Positions 34,798 to 46,642 of a stretch of 64,000 nucleotides of DNA are shown here, piece after piece. Both the position numbers and the translations under genes were made by a program. The stretch is from contig CM055110.1 of the NCBI GenBank assembly GCA_029204225.1, positions 36,316,035 through 36,380,034 of the forward strand. The letters are read 5' to 3'. This stretch comes from Diphasiastrum complanatum (taxonomy: Eukaryota > Streptophyta > Lycopodiopsida > Lycopodiales > Lycopodiaceae). The stretch's first letter is position 1. Every line of letters starts with the position of its first letter. The notes under the pieces are model-generated. The model had not been told where the DNA came from and did not search any database. It was given only the letters and a program-made list of their open reading frames with translations.

Positions 34798-36419
34798 AGA
34801 AGTGTCAAGGAACTTGGCGTACGACTGTTGTAGCATGTTGGTAAGTTTGATTGGTTTCTCCTTATGGCCACTTGGGAAGCCAAAAGTGGTGAGGTTGCTG
34901 CCAACCAAGTAGACATATATCTGAAAATTTTGGAGATCAATATAGAACATCAAGTGTTTCTCATCAAAGTTGCCCTAGCAGAAGCATCAAAGGATAAATG
35001 TCCACCTCCAATGCCCTCGTGTGTCAAGGCAATAATCTGTCGCACTTCAAACTCATGTGCGCAACGACGTGTAATACCATCAATACCTAACGAAGTCTAC
35101 CATTTTTCTTTGGTACCACTGGTGATACCCATCCGGTATGCTCGATTCCATAAATGAAACCAACATCAAGAAGCTTCTGAATATCTTTTCGTATCTTCTC
35201 GCGATAGATAGAATTGGTGCGATAAGGTTTCGCTCACGGGTATGGCACCATCCTATGATGGGATTGTATGGACTGCAATGTCAGGAGGAACCCCCTTTAA
35301 TTCTTTATAGCTCCACGCAAACACCTCTGTATTTGCACAATAACTTTTTCAAATCTCGTAATTGGGTTGGGTTCAGGTGGGCTCCTACGTGCACGATATA
35401 GTCTATATCTTCATCATTATCCTTCAGATTGAGAGGTATTGTCTTTGCAGGTCCCTCAAAAGAAGTTGATGGTGGTTGAGACTCCTGTTTTGGCTTTACC
35501 ATGATGATGATGACATCATCAATCGTGTAATCCTTAAAGTTCTGGGGGAACATCATAAAGTGGATCATCAACTATCTCGGGTGGGATCTTAGGAATGTCC
35601 ACTACAGGTTGGCTTGTAGACGATGAAGCTTGACTAGGATTTTTTTGGTTTTGTATCAAAGGTTTGATTGGCTGTTTCAGCTTTACACGCATTTGGAATT
35701 GCTTATTTGTCAATCATACATCAAACTTTGGTTTGCTTTTTTGCATGTGGGATATTTGTGGATTTGTAGTAGTAGTCATGCATGGATTTATTTTGTTTTT
35801 TTTTCTTGAACTAAGTCTTCATCAATGGTGTTCAAGATTTCATCATTGTGTACGTCCCATTGATAGACTTTTAATTTTGGTCGGTATACGCGAGTGTTTA
35901 CTGGTTGTGGATGGCCAATGGTGATGTTGCACACAAGCCAATGATGATGGAAGTTTAATCTTTTTCGATATACGACGCTTTCCTAAATGCTCAAAATCTA
36001 GCAAGTAAATAAGCTGGTCATCAGTTAGCTCATGTTCTCCCACAATAAGAATGCCATCCTCACTGATGGATACTTCAGTATTAAAAGCGTTTTTAAGTAT
36101 CCACTCAATAGGGAGTCTGTTTGGTTGAGCAGATCCTCTTGGACCTAGGAGTGCCAATCGTTGTTGTTGTGTAGGTGGTTGTTGTCTAGGCAATTCTTGA
36201 ACTTGGAGTGGACTCATATAACATGGGTTATATGGTTTATGTGGTTGTCCTTGTGGTGCATATTGTCGTGCTCGAGAATATTGCATGTTGCATGGGTTGT
36301 ACCTGAGATGGTCCATGATCTTGATCTACCTGAGATCTAAGACGATAGGGCTTGTTCTCATCATTTGGATGATTGGTGGGTGTGAACTCATCCATCACTC
36401 CTTCTGGTAAGTTGGCCAT
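34798..36419 (-). mobile_element. Ty3/gypsy fragment with large internal deletion
   Basis: Minus-strand order: a gag/linker frame (36419-36237 and 36316-35843, Gln/Pro-rich, with NRLPIEWILKNAF), a pre-RT frame 35571-35305 (IVHVGAHLNPTQLRDLKKLL), then the RT entry segment near 35200-35070 (IQKLLDVGFIYGIEHTGWV, then SPVVPKKNGRLR). The sequence then jumps to the integrase HHCC region near 35020-34950 (LTHEGIGGGHLSFD). The RT core and RNase H are deleted. Stops are present throughout. Confidence 0.75.
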
Positions 36420-36499
36420 GAAAACTGATTGGAGTCAACTCTGATTTGATTCAAGTCCTTTCTTTTTTTTGAAATGTGTGATTCACAGTACCTTAGAGA

Positions 36500-36880
36500 G
36501 TGTTGGATGGAAAAGTGTAAGGACAGTGTCAGATGCAACTGCAAAGACTTTGTCGGATGCAACTGTGTAGAAACAATGTCAAATGCAACTCTGTTGGATG
36601 GAACTTATATGGAGTGATTGTCAGCGGACAGAATGTCGTCGGATGCACGTCAGATGAGAATCAGTTCAAATGCACTGTTGGATGTAACACTATCGACTGC
36701 AATCGTTGGATGCAACACTAGCGGATGCAATGTCGGATGCAACTGTCAGATGCAACATCGGATGGAATAGTATAGGCTGGTCGTCAGATGCAAGTGTCGG
36801 ATGGAAAGTCATCGGATCCAATCGTTGGGACATGATTTTTTTGAGTGGTCATCGGATGCACGATTGTAATTGTTGGAAAA
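36500..36880 (+). repeat. Degenerate GGATGCAAC-type short repeats
   Basis: The words TCGGATGCAACT, GGATGGAA and AGATGCAAC recur more than 15 times at irregular 15-35-bp spacing. The short Cys/Asn-rich frames here follow from the repeat. Confidence 0.65.
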
Positions 36881-36884
36881 TGAA

Positions 36885-37990
36885 GATTGGTTTGTAGACT
36901 CAGGAGTGACAAGATACATCACAAGCAACAAGTCTTGGTTCAAAGATTTGAAGTTGACAGATGATGGGGACAAGGTTGATCAAGTAAATGGAGACGAGTG
37001 CCAAATTTAGGGCATTAATGTCGTACCTATACGATTTTGTGATGGATAGATCAAGGTAATCGAAAAAGTCGTCTGTTCCTCGCTTGTAGAAATTTTTTTC
37101 TTCTATTGGAATGATGACTAATCACATGCTAAAAGTTGAGTTAGCAATAAGAGGTGTCAAGTCAAGGATGTCAAACAAGGCTATAAAGTGATTATTTATG
37201 GTTTTCATGACAAATCATGTGGTTTGTACAAGCTAAATTTTACAGTTTCCAAGTGCAATGGATTAGTAATAACCACACCTATTCAAAGTATTTGTAGCAT
37301 TGATGCTTAGGTCACCTAAACTTTAGGAGTTTGAGATTGCTTCACAAATTGGCGATGGTGATAGATCTACCTAGTTTAGATGCTCAGGAGGAATATATGC
37401 ATGGGATGCATACTAGGCAAATCAAGAAAAGTTTGATAAGGATGAACTGATGTAGCCAAATGAGTGCTTAAACTAGTACATGCAAATTTGTGTGGCCCAA
37501 TGAAGACGATGTCAATCAGTGGGGCATTTTATTTTTTGATGTTCATTGATGACTATTCGGGAGAACGTGGATCTACACTGTCAAAAAGAAGTCAAGGGCA
37601 TTTGAGTGTTTCCAAGACTTCAAGACCTTAGTGGAAAACTAATCAAATGTCAAGATCCAATTGAAGAGGTGAGTATCACTCCGCTGCATTCATCAATTTC
37701 TGCAAAGAGCATGAAATCAAGCATCAGTTTGCACAGGTTTATACACCTCAACAGAATGTGGTAGCGGATTGGAAGAACCATATGCTATGATGATGTACAT
37801 GGGAGTTGTAGATTCTTTTTGGGCTGAGGTTATACGCACAATTTTTTTTTTTGCAAAATAGGAGCCCTACAGTTGCCAGAGAAAATCATACTCCTAAGGA
37901 AGCATTCAGTGGGAGAAAACCAAGAGTGGATGGGTTGTGAGTATTTGGATGTAGGGTATATGTACATATCTCTAAAAACGAGTTTCTTTC
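36885..37990 (+). pseudogene. Dead copia element: protease to integrase
   Basis: In broken plus-strand frames I read the protease start WFVDSGVTRYITSNKSWF (about 36888-36941), the pre-integrase RLLHKLAMVIDLPSLD (about 37330), the integrase core SISGAFYFLMFIDDYSG (about 37508-37565), and the integrase end FSGRKPRVDGL followed by FGCRVYVHIS (about 37905-37970). The protease active site is DSG. RT is absent. Confidence 0.75.
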
Positions 37991-40657
37991 AAGGATGATT
38001 CTTTCTTGAACATTTTAAGAATAGGTCTTACATACTTTTTTTTATCATCAAAAGCAAAAGTAGCATGTTGATTTTTATAGATCTTTGTCTCTAAAATATC
38101 ATAAAAATTTAAGATTATGCGTTCTCCCTCAAGTCCACATACCAATGAAAAGTTAGCATGATCACCAACGTGCAAAAAGTATAGACAATGCTCATCCCAC
38201 ATGAACATGAGTATGTGAGATCCCAAGATAGAGCACAAAAATGCTTTGCATACCACCTCTTGAATACTAGCATGAGACCTTGGCAAAATGTAGAATACTT
38301 CCATGTTGCACTACATGTGCACATGGACTACAATTTAAACTTTTTGCATTATAAATCAACAATCTTATACTCACTATTTTGTATAATTAAGGTAAAAAAT
38401 CTACAAGTTTTTATTAAATGTCATTTATTGAAGTAAGTTCCAATATGTGATGATTCGGCTTCCCATAAGAACTTCACCAGATGCACCCATGAGTGTGGTG
38501 TGCAAAGCAAGTGCATAAGCACATCACAACAAAGTTGTGAAGGGCTACAATTCTTTGAGATCTTCAACATTGTTGATTTCATTTTTGTAGTTGAATAACA
38601 CGTTTAAAATTCATTTCATTTCACATATATTGACTTTTGGCCTTTGTGGGTATCACACTAATATGTATATATTCTTTTGAAGGTAGGTCACGGGTTTGAA
38701 CTCCATTAAACTACATGTTGTCTTATTGTTTGTCATTTTGTTTAGCATTATAGAATAAAGTAATTATTATCATATATTGATGTTATAATACAATCAATAT
38801 CTTAATATCAAATACTTAGTTACTATATTTATTTTTGACTTTATGAGTTTTTTTTTAATAATTTACTATTAACTTGCTTGATATTGTATGATATTTTTTG
38901 AAATATTAAATAACTAAGCAATATTATAATTTATAGTGTTCAAACTAGAATCTTATTTATTATCCATCAACAATGTTCCCACGGAATTGGTACTGTGGCG
39001 AGGCCATGGTATGGAATCGTTCTGTACCACAAAACTCCTTTTTTTTTTTAATTTGCAAAGATGGCTAAAAAAAAATCCAAAAAAGGTCTAAAACACTAAA
39101 AATAGTCCAAAGGGTCTCAATTTCACAAATAGAAAATAGCTATTTCCATTTTTGGATGCTATAATAGGTCTTTCAATTTAATTTATTTTTGTACTTTTTT
39201 TGGTATTTTTTTAGCATTTTTTAAAGTATTTTTGAAAAAAGAACTCGAAAGAAAATAGAGGTTCCATACTAGTTCCCCACGGAACTGCTACAGAATCTGT
39301 ATAGAACCAGTTTTATACGTTCCGTATTTATTTGTAGTGTATCAATATTAAAATTTATAATGAAATTATTATCATTATGTACTAAATGTATTATCGCTAT
39401 ATTGTATCATATCATACAACTATGTAATTAAAGAATCAAAATGTGGTTTTAAAATTTCTAAAAAAAAATAGTCAAAATTTTCGGAATATCTATTTTTGAG
39501 AAACAATATTGGTTCCTTCAACTTCCATTCCTATACTTTGGTGGCTTTCCCAAACATGGTCTAAATAAGTAAATAATTTTGAAGGCCCATGACTTCTTTG
39601 TGATGCACTTGCAAACATGCTTTGCACACATAACATTGCACTCAGGTGTGAGGTGTGCATGGGGATGCAGTTCTTTTGGGAAATCCCTTTTGAAAATTAA
39701 CTTCAGTGCTTATAAACAGATGAATACAAACATGCACATTGTAGTGATTCAATTTTCTAATTGCAGGTATTATAATAGTCAAAGATTTCATATTTCAAGC
39801 CTCAAGGTGTTATTCATGATTCTAGCTTTGTTAAAAATTAAAACTTTTGTAAGAGCAGCACAGAGCCAGTACTGGTTAATGTTCTCACAAACTTCCTTAT
39901 TGGATTAAGTGCACACGGTATCGCCTTTAAGTGAGCACATGTGTCACAGTATTGCCTTTAATGGACTCTACTATGTAAGGTGTCAGAACTCAGGACACAT
40001 GTGTATCATGCATGGTATTGTGTTCCTCAATAAGGCAAAGCGAAAGGTAGACCGTAGTAGGTATGAGGTACGTAGTTTGTAAATCTCTGATTGTGAAAAT
40101 GGGCGATCACGGATTCAGGCTTCGGCCCGCTTCAGCGGTGCAGCGAAGCCGCGAAGCGCATGGGAAGTGACAGTGGGCAACGCCAAAGGACACGGTATGA
40201 GTCGGTATCTAGTAACATAATAGATAGTGTGATCGTTGATGTGGTTGGTGTAGGTGTGATGTAATAGTATTGTAGGTTGTAACTTAAGTTCCAAACATAA
40301 ACTGCCAATGCAGTAGTAGTACATTGTACCCAAACATAAACTGGCAACATCGCACGAAGACCTATCTTATATTAGCTCCAGAGTCACACTTTGCTCGCTC
40401 AGCTTATTATTCGTAGGGGTACAGTCGTGGCCACGCTGAACACAGCACAAGTGCTACGTTCACTCACTCGCCACGCATCCTAGACCAAGTCAAGTGTCAA
40501 GTCACTAGCTTCAAGCTTGCCTCCACCGCCATTCCCCATCACTCATGAAGCTCTTTCTTCAATTTAGACTCAGCAACTCCCAGGGAAGATATATTGTGTG
40601 AAACACGTGGTGTTTGTTTAATCTGAAATTTGAATTCAGGCCGAACAACTTCGTGGC
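37991..40657. other. AT-rich intergenic DNA
   Basis: No gene supported. At about 38980-39325 two diverged copies of a CCACGGAA...CTG-TAC-GAATC...GTA word set flank a block of A/T runs. A small GC-rich island lies at 40120-40180. Confidence 0.4.
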
Positions 40658-40815
40658 TTTTTTTTTTTGGTCGCTATATACAACATATATAGCTTGGCAA
40701 TGTCATTTACGAAGCTAATCTCCTTAGACGTCACTACATAGTGGGTGGGATTCGAGCTTACACCTTTTCGGTGGCAGTCAACAACTTTACCCAGTGGCAA
40801 GTGCACCCCACTCTG
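40658..40815 (-). mobile_element. Probable tRNA-derived SINE
   Basis: On the minus strand the element starts near GGGGTGCACTTGCCACTGGG and has an A-box-like TTGCCACTGGG. About 40 bp later it has a B-box-like AGCTCGAATCCC. It runs about 75 bp further and ends in an 11-A tail (plus-strand T run 40658-40668). The size of about 155 bp, pol III-type boxes and A tail fit a plant SINE. Target-site duplications were not found. Confidence 0.5.
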
Positions 40816-41760
40816 ATGGACCCTCCATGCTTCTACGAGATGTAATTTGTTGCTTAGTATAGTACTTTACCCTCATGTAAGATTAGGTGGAAATTATTAA
40901 AAAATATGAAGTGCTTTGAATTTTTATATATTTGCTTTACCCTCAATGCTCAAGGTAGATTGGATGGATCCCAGAAAATTCCAATTAAATATAAAGTGGA
41001 AAAACATGGTTAAATTTTATGTTTAGTAAAATATATGTATAATTTTAAACCGTTGGCTTTTGAATATATAGGATGTTGGCTTTTGAATATATAGGATGCA
41101 TGTGTATCATTATAATACTTCAGGAACCACGTAAAATTTTGAAATGGGGAAGTTCTACCTTGTAGGTGCTCGAACTTTCGCTGAATTTTTTTTATATAAA
41201 TTAGGTTTGTAAAGTTGTTCCTAAGCTTATAACACATTGTACCATAAAAATAATCGTTGGAGGGAGATAGGTTGATGCCTGAGAAAAATAGTTGGATGCC
41301 AACGGTCTCTGAAAATTATAATTTTTTTTTATTATGATGAATATAATAGCAAATCAAAAATAGTTTCAAATGATGCACCATTCTTTAACAAGGCTAGCTA
41401 CTATAATAAACGACAATCTTTAATACTTGTAGGATTTTAGAATGCAACATTTGTGAGTTAAAGGTTTTAAAACGCATTATTTTTCCAAAAGTAGACATCC
41501 ATTGAAAAATGTAGGATATTAATGGGAAACTTGAGGGAGGTTTCCCAAGACCCACCTACATTGAGAAATAAATCGCTTATTGCTTAAAAATTTTTCTAAC
41601 CCCATTGCGTTAAAACTACTTGTTTATAAACTAGCTAGTTCGCAAATTGTTGAACCGAAGGGTGAGCATTTCAGAGTGGCCTAACTTAGGAATTTCAAAC
41701 GTACAAAGTGTTTTAGGTGGAATGAGTGCATTGCATATACAAGTATGGAACACATTATTC
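40816..41760. other. AT-rich intergenic DNA
   Basis: It contains a short perfect direct repeat (GGCTTTTGAATATATAGGATG twice at about 41055-41100). No gene seen. Confidence 0.4.
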
Positions 41761-42168
41761 TAGATATAATTGATCTTAGAGTCCTTGAGTGACTATGGGA
41801 CAAAGTCTCAATTGAGAGAGTATGATTTCCTCAATCAAACTTTCATGAATCACTATTAAGAAAACCTTGTTTTGAGTTTTCCTCCACTATATTGTGTATA
41901 AAATGTGTTTTGGCATTTTCTAGATACAAAAGATCAGAGAGTCTTTGAGTCATTGTGAAACATATAGTCTCAATTGGGATTCCTAGATTTCCTAGAACTA
42001 AACAATCTTAGAGTCCTTGATTGACTATGGTAGAGTCTCAGTTGGGAATGTATGTCAATTGAACATTCATGAATCACTCTTAAGAAAACCTTGTTTTGAG
42101 TTTTCCTCCACTATATTGTGTATATTGTGTTTTGGCATTTCCTAGATACAAAAGATCACAACATCTTT
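41761..42168. repeat. Two diverged repeat copies, with a third beyond an LTR
   Basis: A block beginning AGAGTCCTTGAGTGACTATG and running to TTTTGGCATTTTCTAGATAC, then AAAAGATC, occurs at about 41780 and again at about 42010. A third, truncated copy starts at about 42718, directly after the partial LTR of family B. The three share TTTTGAGTTTTCC and TGAATCACT-type words. Confidence 0.7.
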
Positions 42169-42715
42169 TGTCAAAAATTGTGAACCCTGCAACTTTGTCG
42201 CGAAGGTGATGAAGCGAAGGTCGAATGTCGAACATGCCTCGAAGACCGGAAAACAAGAAACGAAATGAAACAAAGGTGAAGGAAAACAATTCGTGTTGCC
42301 AACTGGCAGCTCGACGAGCGTGGTGTATTGTACTTCACGCTCAGCTAAAAGAATTAGCGATAACAGAGAATAACTAACTAGTTGATTAGCGTTGACTTGT
42401 CTTGTAATTCGCTGTTTAACTATCTTGTAACCTCCACACAGTGGAGGAGTCCACAAAGTGGAGATAAATACACATTTTTGATCAACACGAAAGTGACGAT
42501 AGAGAGACAAAAAATAGAGAGAATAGTTGTGCACGAAAGTCTGCCAACGAGCAGAACATAGCGATTGAGTTGAGCATCAGCGAGCGAGACACTGACCCAC
42601 TCACTCGAAACTCAAAAAAAGATAATACAATTGCTCTCTTCTCCATTCATTGTTCCTATTTGTCTTGATTACTCAAATCTTTTATGTTCTGTGATCTATA
42701 GTCGCTTCAAACGAG
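42169..42715 (+). repeat. Partial LTR of copia family B
   Basis: The start TGTCAAAAATTGTGAACCC matches the family B LTR start at 8380. Further shared blocks are GCAACTTTGTCGC, the CCACACAGTGGAGG pair and CTGCCAACGAGCAGAACA. The match fades after about 42715, so the 3' end is missing. No internal retroelement sequence is next to it. Confidence 0.8.
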
Positions 42716-43547
42716 TTCTTGAGTGACTATGGTAGAGTCTCAATTGGGACTATATGATTTCCTCAATTGAACATTCAAGAGTCATTGTTACAAAAGCCAC
42801 TTTTGAGTTTTCCACCAATATATTAGTACACTTTTTTAAAGTTGTTGGGCTTCAGAGTAGTTGTAGTAGTGTATATATTGCTAGTATGATGACAAATAAA
42901 TACAACTACCTAAATCAACTCAATACCTATCATAACACAATTTCAAAAGCATATTGATATTGAATATTTTGTTGGGCCTCTAAGGATTGAGATTCAAATG
43001 TGTGAAATGTATTGGAAATTTATGAAATAGCTGCTTAAATCCGCCATATGTGTGTCACCAGGCATTAAAATGGGGCTTTCAAAAGCCACAACTTCACAAT
43101 ATCCAGAATATACATAGTTTTTAAGATTATCATAACTAGTTTTTCGAATCACAAGCCATAATAACCTCACAATATTCAAAATTTTCATAAATTTCAATCA
43201 TCAAAATCAGCCTCTACAATCATATATATTCTGAAAATTAAGGTTATAGTCAAAATATGGTCCTAAACAAAAAATCTGCAAAGGAAATAGCTACGTTCGA
43301 GACTCTTATTCAGCTCAATGTAGGCAAAAATCATGTGACAGTGGTATTTGAAATGAATCTGTTCAGTAAATTAGTAGTTCGGAGTCCCCTCATTGAAGAT
43401 ATCAATGTCAATGATCTCTTCTGGGTATAGAATATAAAACATGAGGTGAACTATTTACAACCAGCGTATTTGGCAATGCTTTAAGTATCGTATTTCGTAA
43501 AGCGAATTGCAGTATGTTAAGAACAAACTGTCGATCATGTACTGGTT
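42716..43547. other. Third repeat copy and JAZ downstream region
   Basis: 42718-42830 is the third diverged copy of the 41780 repeat. The remainder to 43547 is AT-rich and includes the JAZ 3' flank. No gene supported. Confidence 0.45.
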
Positions 43548-45978
43548 CTAAGAAGATGTAATGGAGACTTCATTGGAATTGTTTAAAGTGCATGTATAAT
43601 CGCCATAGGCTGAAGCTGGTCTACAGGGAGATCGGCTAAGCAAAGCAGCTGGAGAAGCTGCTCTACAATTAGTAGCACTTGGGCTGGAAGATCTGCTCCT
43701 TCGAAGAGCTAATGCGCTTTCCATGTTTTGATTCGCAACGTTTGGAGAAACAGCTCGAGTTCTGATATATAGAGAGAAGAAACTGTGAGTCAGTGCTTAT
43801 AAAAAGAAAAAGGGATAAAAGCAAAGATCAACTTACTTATAAGTTGCGATGCAGTGTTCAGTACTCCAAATTCTAACAAACACCCACACGAATATATCTA
43901 CCTAGAGAGAAAAGAGTAATTGATGTACCTTTCTGTGCGCTTTCGCAGAAACCGGTGCAACGATATCCTTCTAGCTTGAGGGAGTGCTGAAGGTCAAAAT
44001 CCGGCTATCAGTAGGCCATCATTTTGGCTACAGACCGTTAAATCGTGTTTGAAAGAAGTATGTGATAAGTAACGTTGCTACTCTGACTACGTGCTAGTTT
44101 AGAGCTTAATCTCCGAAATAACTTCCTCAGATCTCACCTGTATATGAGACGTTTCCGGTTGGTTGAAGTCCACTTAGAGCCTTGCATGCCGATGCTGAAG
44201 ATCTTCCGGAATCATGAGCATTTCGATGAACAGTATCAAGAGCTGAAGAGTGCTTGAGAATATATGGGCTAGGGTTAGAAATGGGACTTTGAGTAGCAAA
44301 TCGAGTTTGCACAGATTGCGGTGCACTCTGAGAAGAACCAGCGTTTGCACTTTCAGCTAAAAGCATTATCGCCTTTGCCTGAAAAAAGAAAACGAATATT
44401 CATAAGTGTCCGAATTGGAAAAGGGTAGATATGAATTGGAGTGCGACTTGTAAACTTGAATGGAGAACGTGAGGATAGTTACCCGATCCTGAGGCACATC
44501 GTTGTAGATATGCACAGCGCCATCATAAAATATTGTGAGCTGGGCAGCCGGACTTTCCATTGCTTTTAGCCTGCCGAAAAAGAATAAAGGTAACTTTCAC
44601 AAACTAACTTTGATCTAACGATCCTACTTGTCAATTGACTTAATCATATCACAAGTATATCCTGACAATGATCACGTTTCACCACTATTACAAAACATTT
44701 ACCTCTTTGAAGCAGCACTATTTTCTTCATGAGAACCCGGAGTTATAGCGCGTTTTTGCTGTGCCAGCGTACGCACGCTTTCAAAAGGTAGGCTGCTGGT
44801 TCTTCTATCATAGACAAAAGAAGAAGATTCTAATCCGGAAGTATTAAAATTTAGTTCATTGCATAATCCCAGGGACAGTGAGAGGTCGGAATGACTCTTG
44901 TTTCTGTTTCGAGCATAAAGTATTTCTTGAGATAACTTGGCATGGCTAGCTGCTTCACTGATAGAACCTGGGAGTGAGAATTGCCTGCTTGAAAACAAGC
45001 TAGGTTCCACATGCTCAACACCCATAGTATCTTCTTTTATCCCGACAAGATCTACCTGCAGGGAAGAAACAGGAAAATTTCATAACAAGAATGAGACACA
45101 TCGTATGAAAGTAATATCCAGCCTCAATACGATCATTCCATAGTATGTGCCCCTAACAGATGCATAGTATAGGGCGAACTGCGTACATAATCTGGTTGTG
45201 CTTACCATATGTGTGCTTTGTGGCTTCAACCTCGATAACAACGCATTATTCGAGATCAGATTCTCAACGTCATCGACTTGCCGAGAGGAAGAAACCGTCT
45301 CCGTGCCGATATGAGGGGATCCTTGTGTCACTGTAAGAAAAGAAACCATAAGTTCTTCATCTTGTTCTAGTTGCTGCTATGCTTACAGGTGTTCTCAAAA
45401 TCATAACAAAATCAGAAAACTGAAAAACCATAGACCGTCTGTACTCTCTTCACATGAAAGCAAACGTAGTAGTCCTTGCTAGGATAAGAATCTATTTATA
45501 TAGCTATAACAGACCGACACCGGCCAGCATTCGCAAACAGACAAAGATCACTTGAGCTCTATGACAAGCCAATATGGCGAAACATAAGTCGTATGCGAAA
45601 GTGCGTAACCCTAAACTAGAACTTATCTAAAAGCTTTAAGTTAGGTACAATAAGACCTACATTGATTCATTGCTAAGACTCAACAAAGGGATAAAATAAA
45701 AGCACTCTGGAGACTGGCAGCAAGGTCACAGAGTTGGCCAATAGGGTAATTCGAGTAAGAATATCCTTGATATGATAAGTGAGAATTAAGCTCGATGCAC
45801 CCACCATCGACTCCAGCTAAGGAAACTCTTACCAAGCCATACCTTATAAAAGAATGGGTGTTTCTGATGGCAATAATGATATCTTACCTTTTCCGTGAAA
45901 GATCAGTTTGCCGTATTCAGGATCAGTTGAGGCGCTTGTGGATGAAGACTCCGGAGCAGACTGTGAAGTTGTCGACAT
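43548..45978 (-). CDS. JAZ-type TIFY transcriptional repressor, seven exons
   Basis: Exons on the minus strand: 45978-45888, 45330-45206, 45055-44703, 44570-44483, 44378-44138, 43986-43929 and 43761-43548. All borders are GT-AG and the phases agree throughout, giving about 389 aa starting MSTTSQSAPESSS. Residues 129-136 read DLSLSLGL, an LxLxL EAR-type motif. Residues about 198-233 are the TIFY/ZIM domain (AAQLTIFYDGAVHIYNDVPQ, then DRAKAIMLLAESANAG), split by an intron after DR. Residues 300-326 are the Jas motif: ALPQARRISLHRFLRKRTER then TRAVSPN. This matches SLx2Fx2KRx2Rx5P but ends in Asn where JAZ proteins usually have Tyr. A 63-residue Ser/Arg-rich tail follows. Known role: in the nucleus JAZ proteins bind MYC factors, recruit TOPLESS through EAR or NINJA, and are degraded through COI1 on jasmonate perception. 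TIFY plus Jas excludes a plain ZML/GATA or PEAPOD assignment, though orthology to a named JAZ is open. Confidence 0.93.
43762..43928 (-). other. Jas intron of the JAZ gene
   Basis: A 167-bp intron (AAAG|GTACAT ... TATATATCAG|A) placed inside the Jas motif, right after KRTE plus two bases of the Arg codon. This is the position of the conserved Jas intron known in plant JAZ genes. If retained, translation continues RYINYSFLSR and stops after ten codons, removing the x5-P-N end and the tail. Confidence 0.85.
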
Positions 45979-46303
45979 CTCTGGACGATCAATTCAATAT
46001 CTCCTCGAAACTCTCCAAATCCTATACCAATTCAATGCGAAAAACGACCACCCACGATCAATCAGATTCAACTATCTCCGAGATCACGAGCATAGAATTA
46101 AGATCATCCACACTGCACAGATCAGAGAACGAAACCCGTGGCGTATAATGAATGATTGTCCAGGATGCGATCGAAGACATGGGAAATCAGTGAAGAACAG
46201 GCACATTTTATCGGTCACTGCAGCCTTCTGCGAGTCTTTATCGTCGTCGAGAGCGTGCCAGCCTGCAGTGCAGTGCAGCGACAAATGGGACGCTAGAAAT
46301 TGG

Positions 46304-46309
46304 CACGTG
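46304..46309. promoter_or_regulatory. G-box (CACGTG) upstream of JAZ
   Basis: A palindromic CACGTG about 326 bp upstream of the JAZ ATG. G-boxes are MYC2-type bHLH sites, and JAZ promoters are typical MYC targets. Function here is an inference. Confidence 0.5.
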
Positions 46310-46464
46310 CAAAACAAGGGCGAGCAACAAAAACCTGCAATAAAAGAAGTATGATTCTTTTTTCACTCGTTTATCGTGACACGCCTCGTGAGTCATGAGG
46401 TCCACCACAATCCATTCTCCAACGTGGTCACTTGGAGGAACCATTAAGCCGCCCACACACACCT

Positions 46465-46482
46465 CCCCCCCCCCCCCCCCCC
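46465..46482. repeat. Poly(C) run
   Basis: 18 consecutive C residues. Run length may be uncertain in the assembly. Confidence 0.9.
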
Positions 46483-46642
46483 AACCAAACCCAATAGCCT
46501 GTTTGCCAAGCAAGTTTTATGAATCTCTCTTTCCTGTTTTCTAATGTTTACTTCCATCATGTGCTTTTTACATAACTTCCATGTTCTTTCATACCCCCTT
46601 AAAGAACCAAACCCTAAACCTAATCCCACATCTTCTCATAAG

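Noticed and set aside
38690-38720. tRNA B-box-like GGGTTTGAACTCC
   Set aside because: No acceptor stem, A box or cloverleaf could be drawn around it.
44127-44560. Two separate short genes for the TIFY segments
   Set aside because: Splice sites join them in phase into one ZIM domain.
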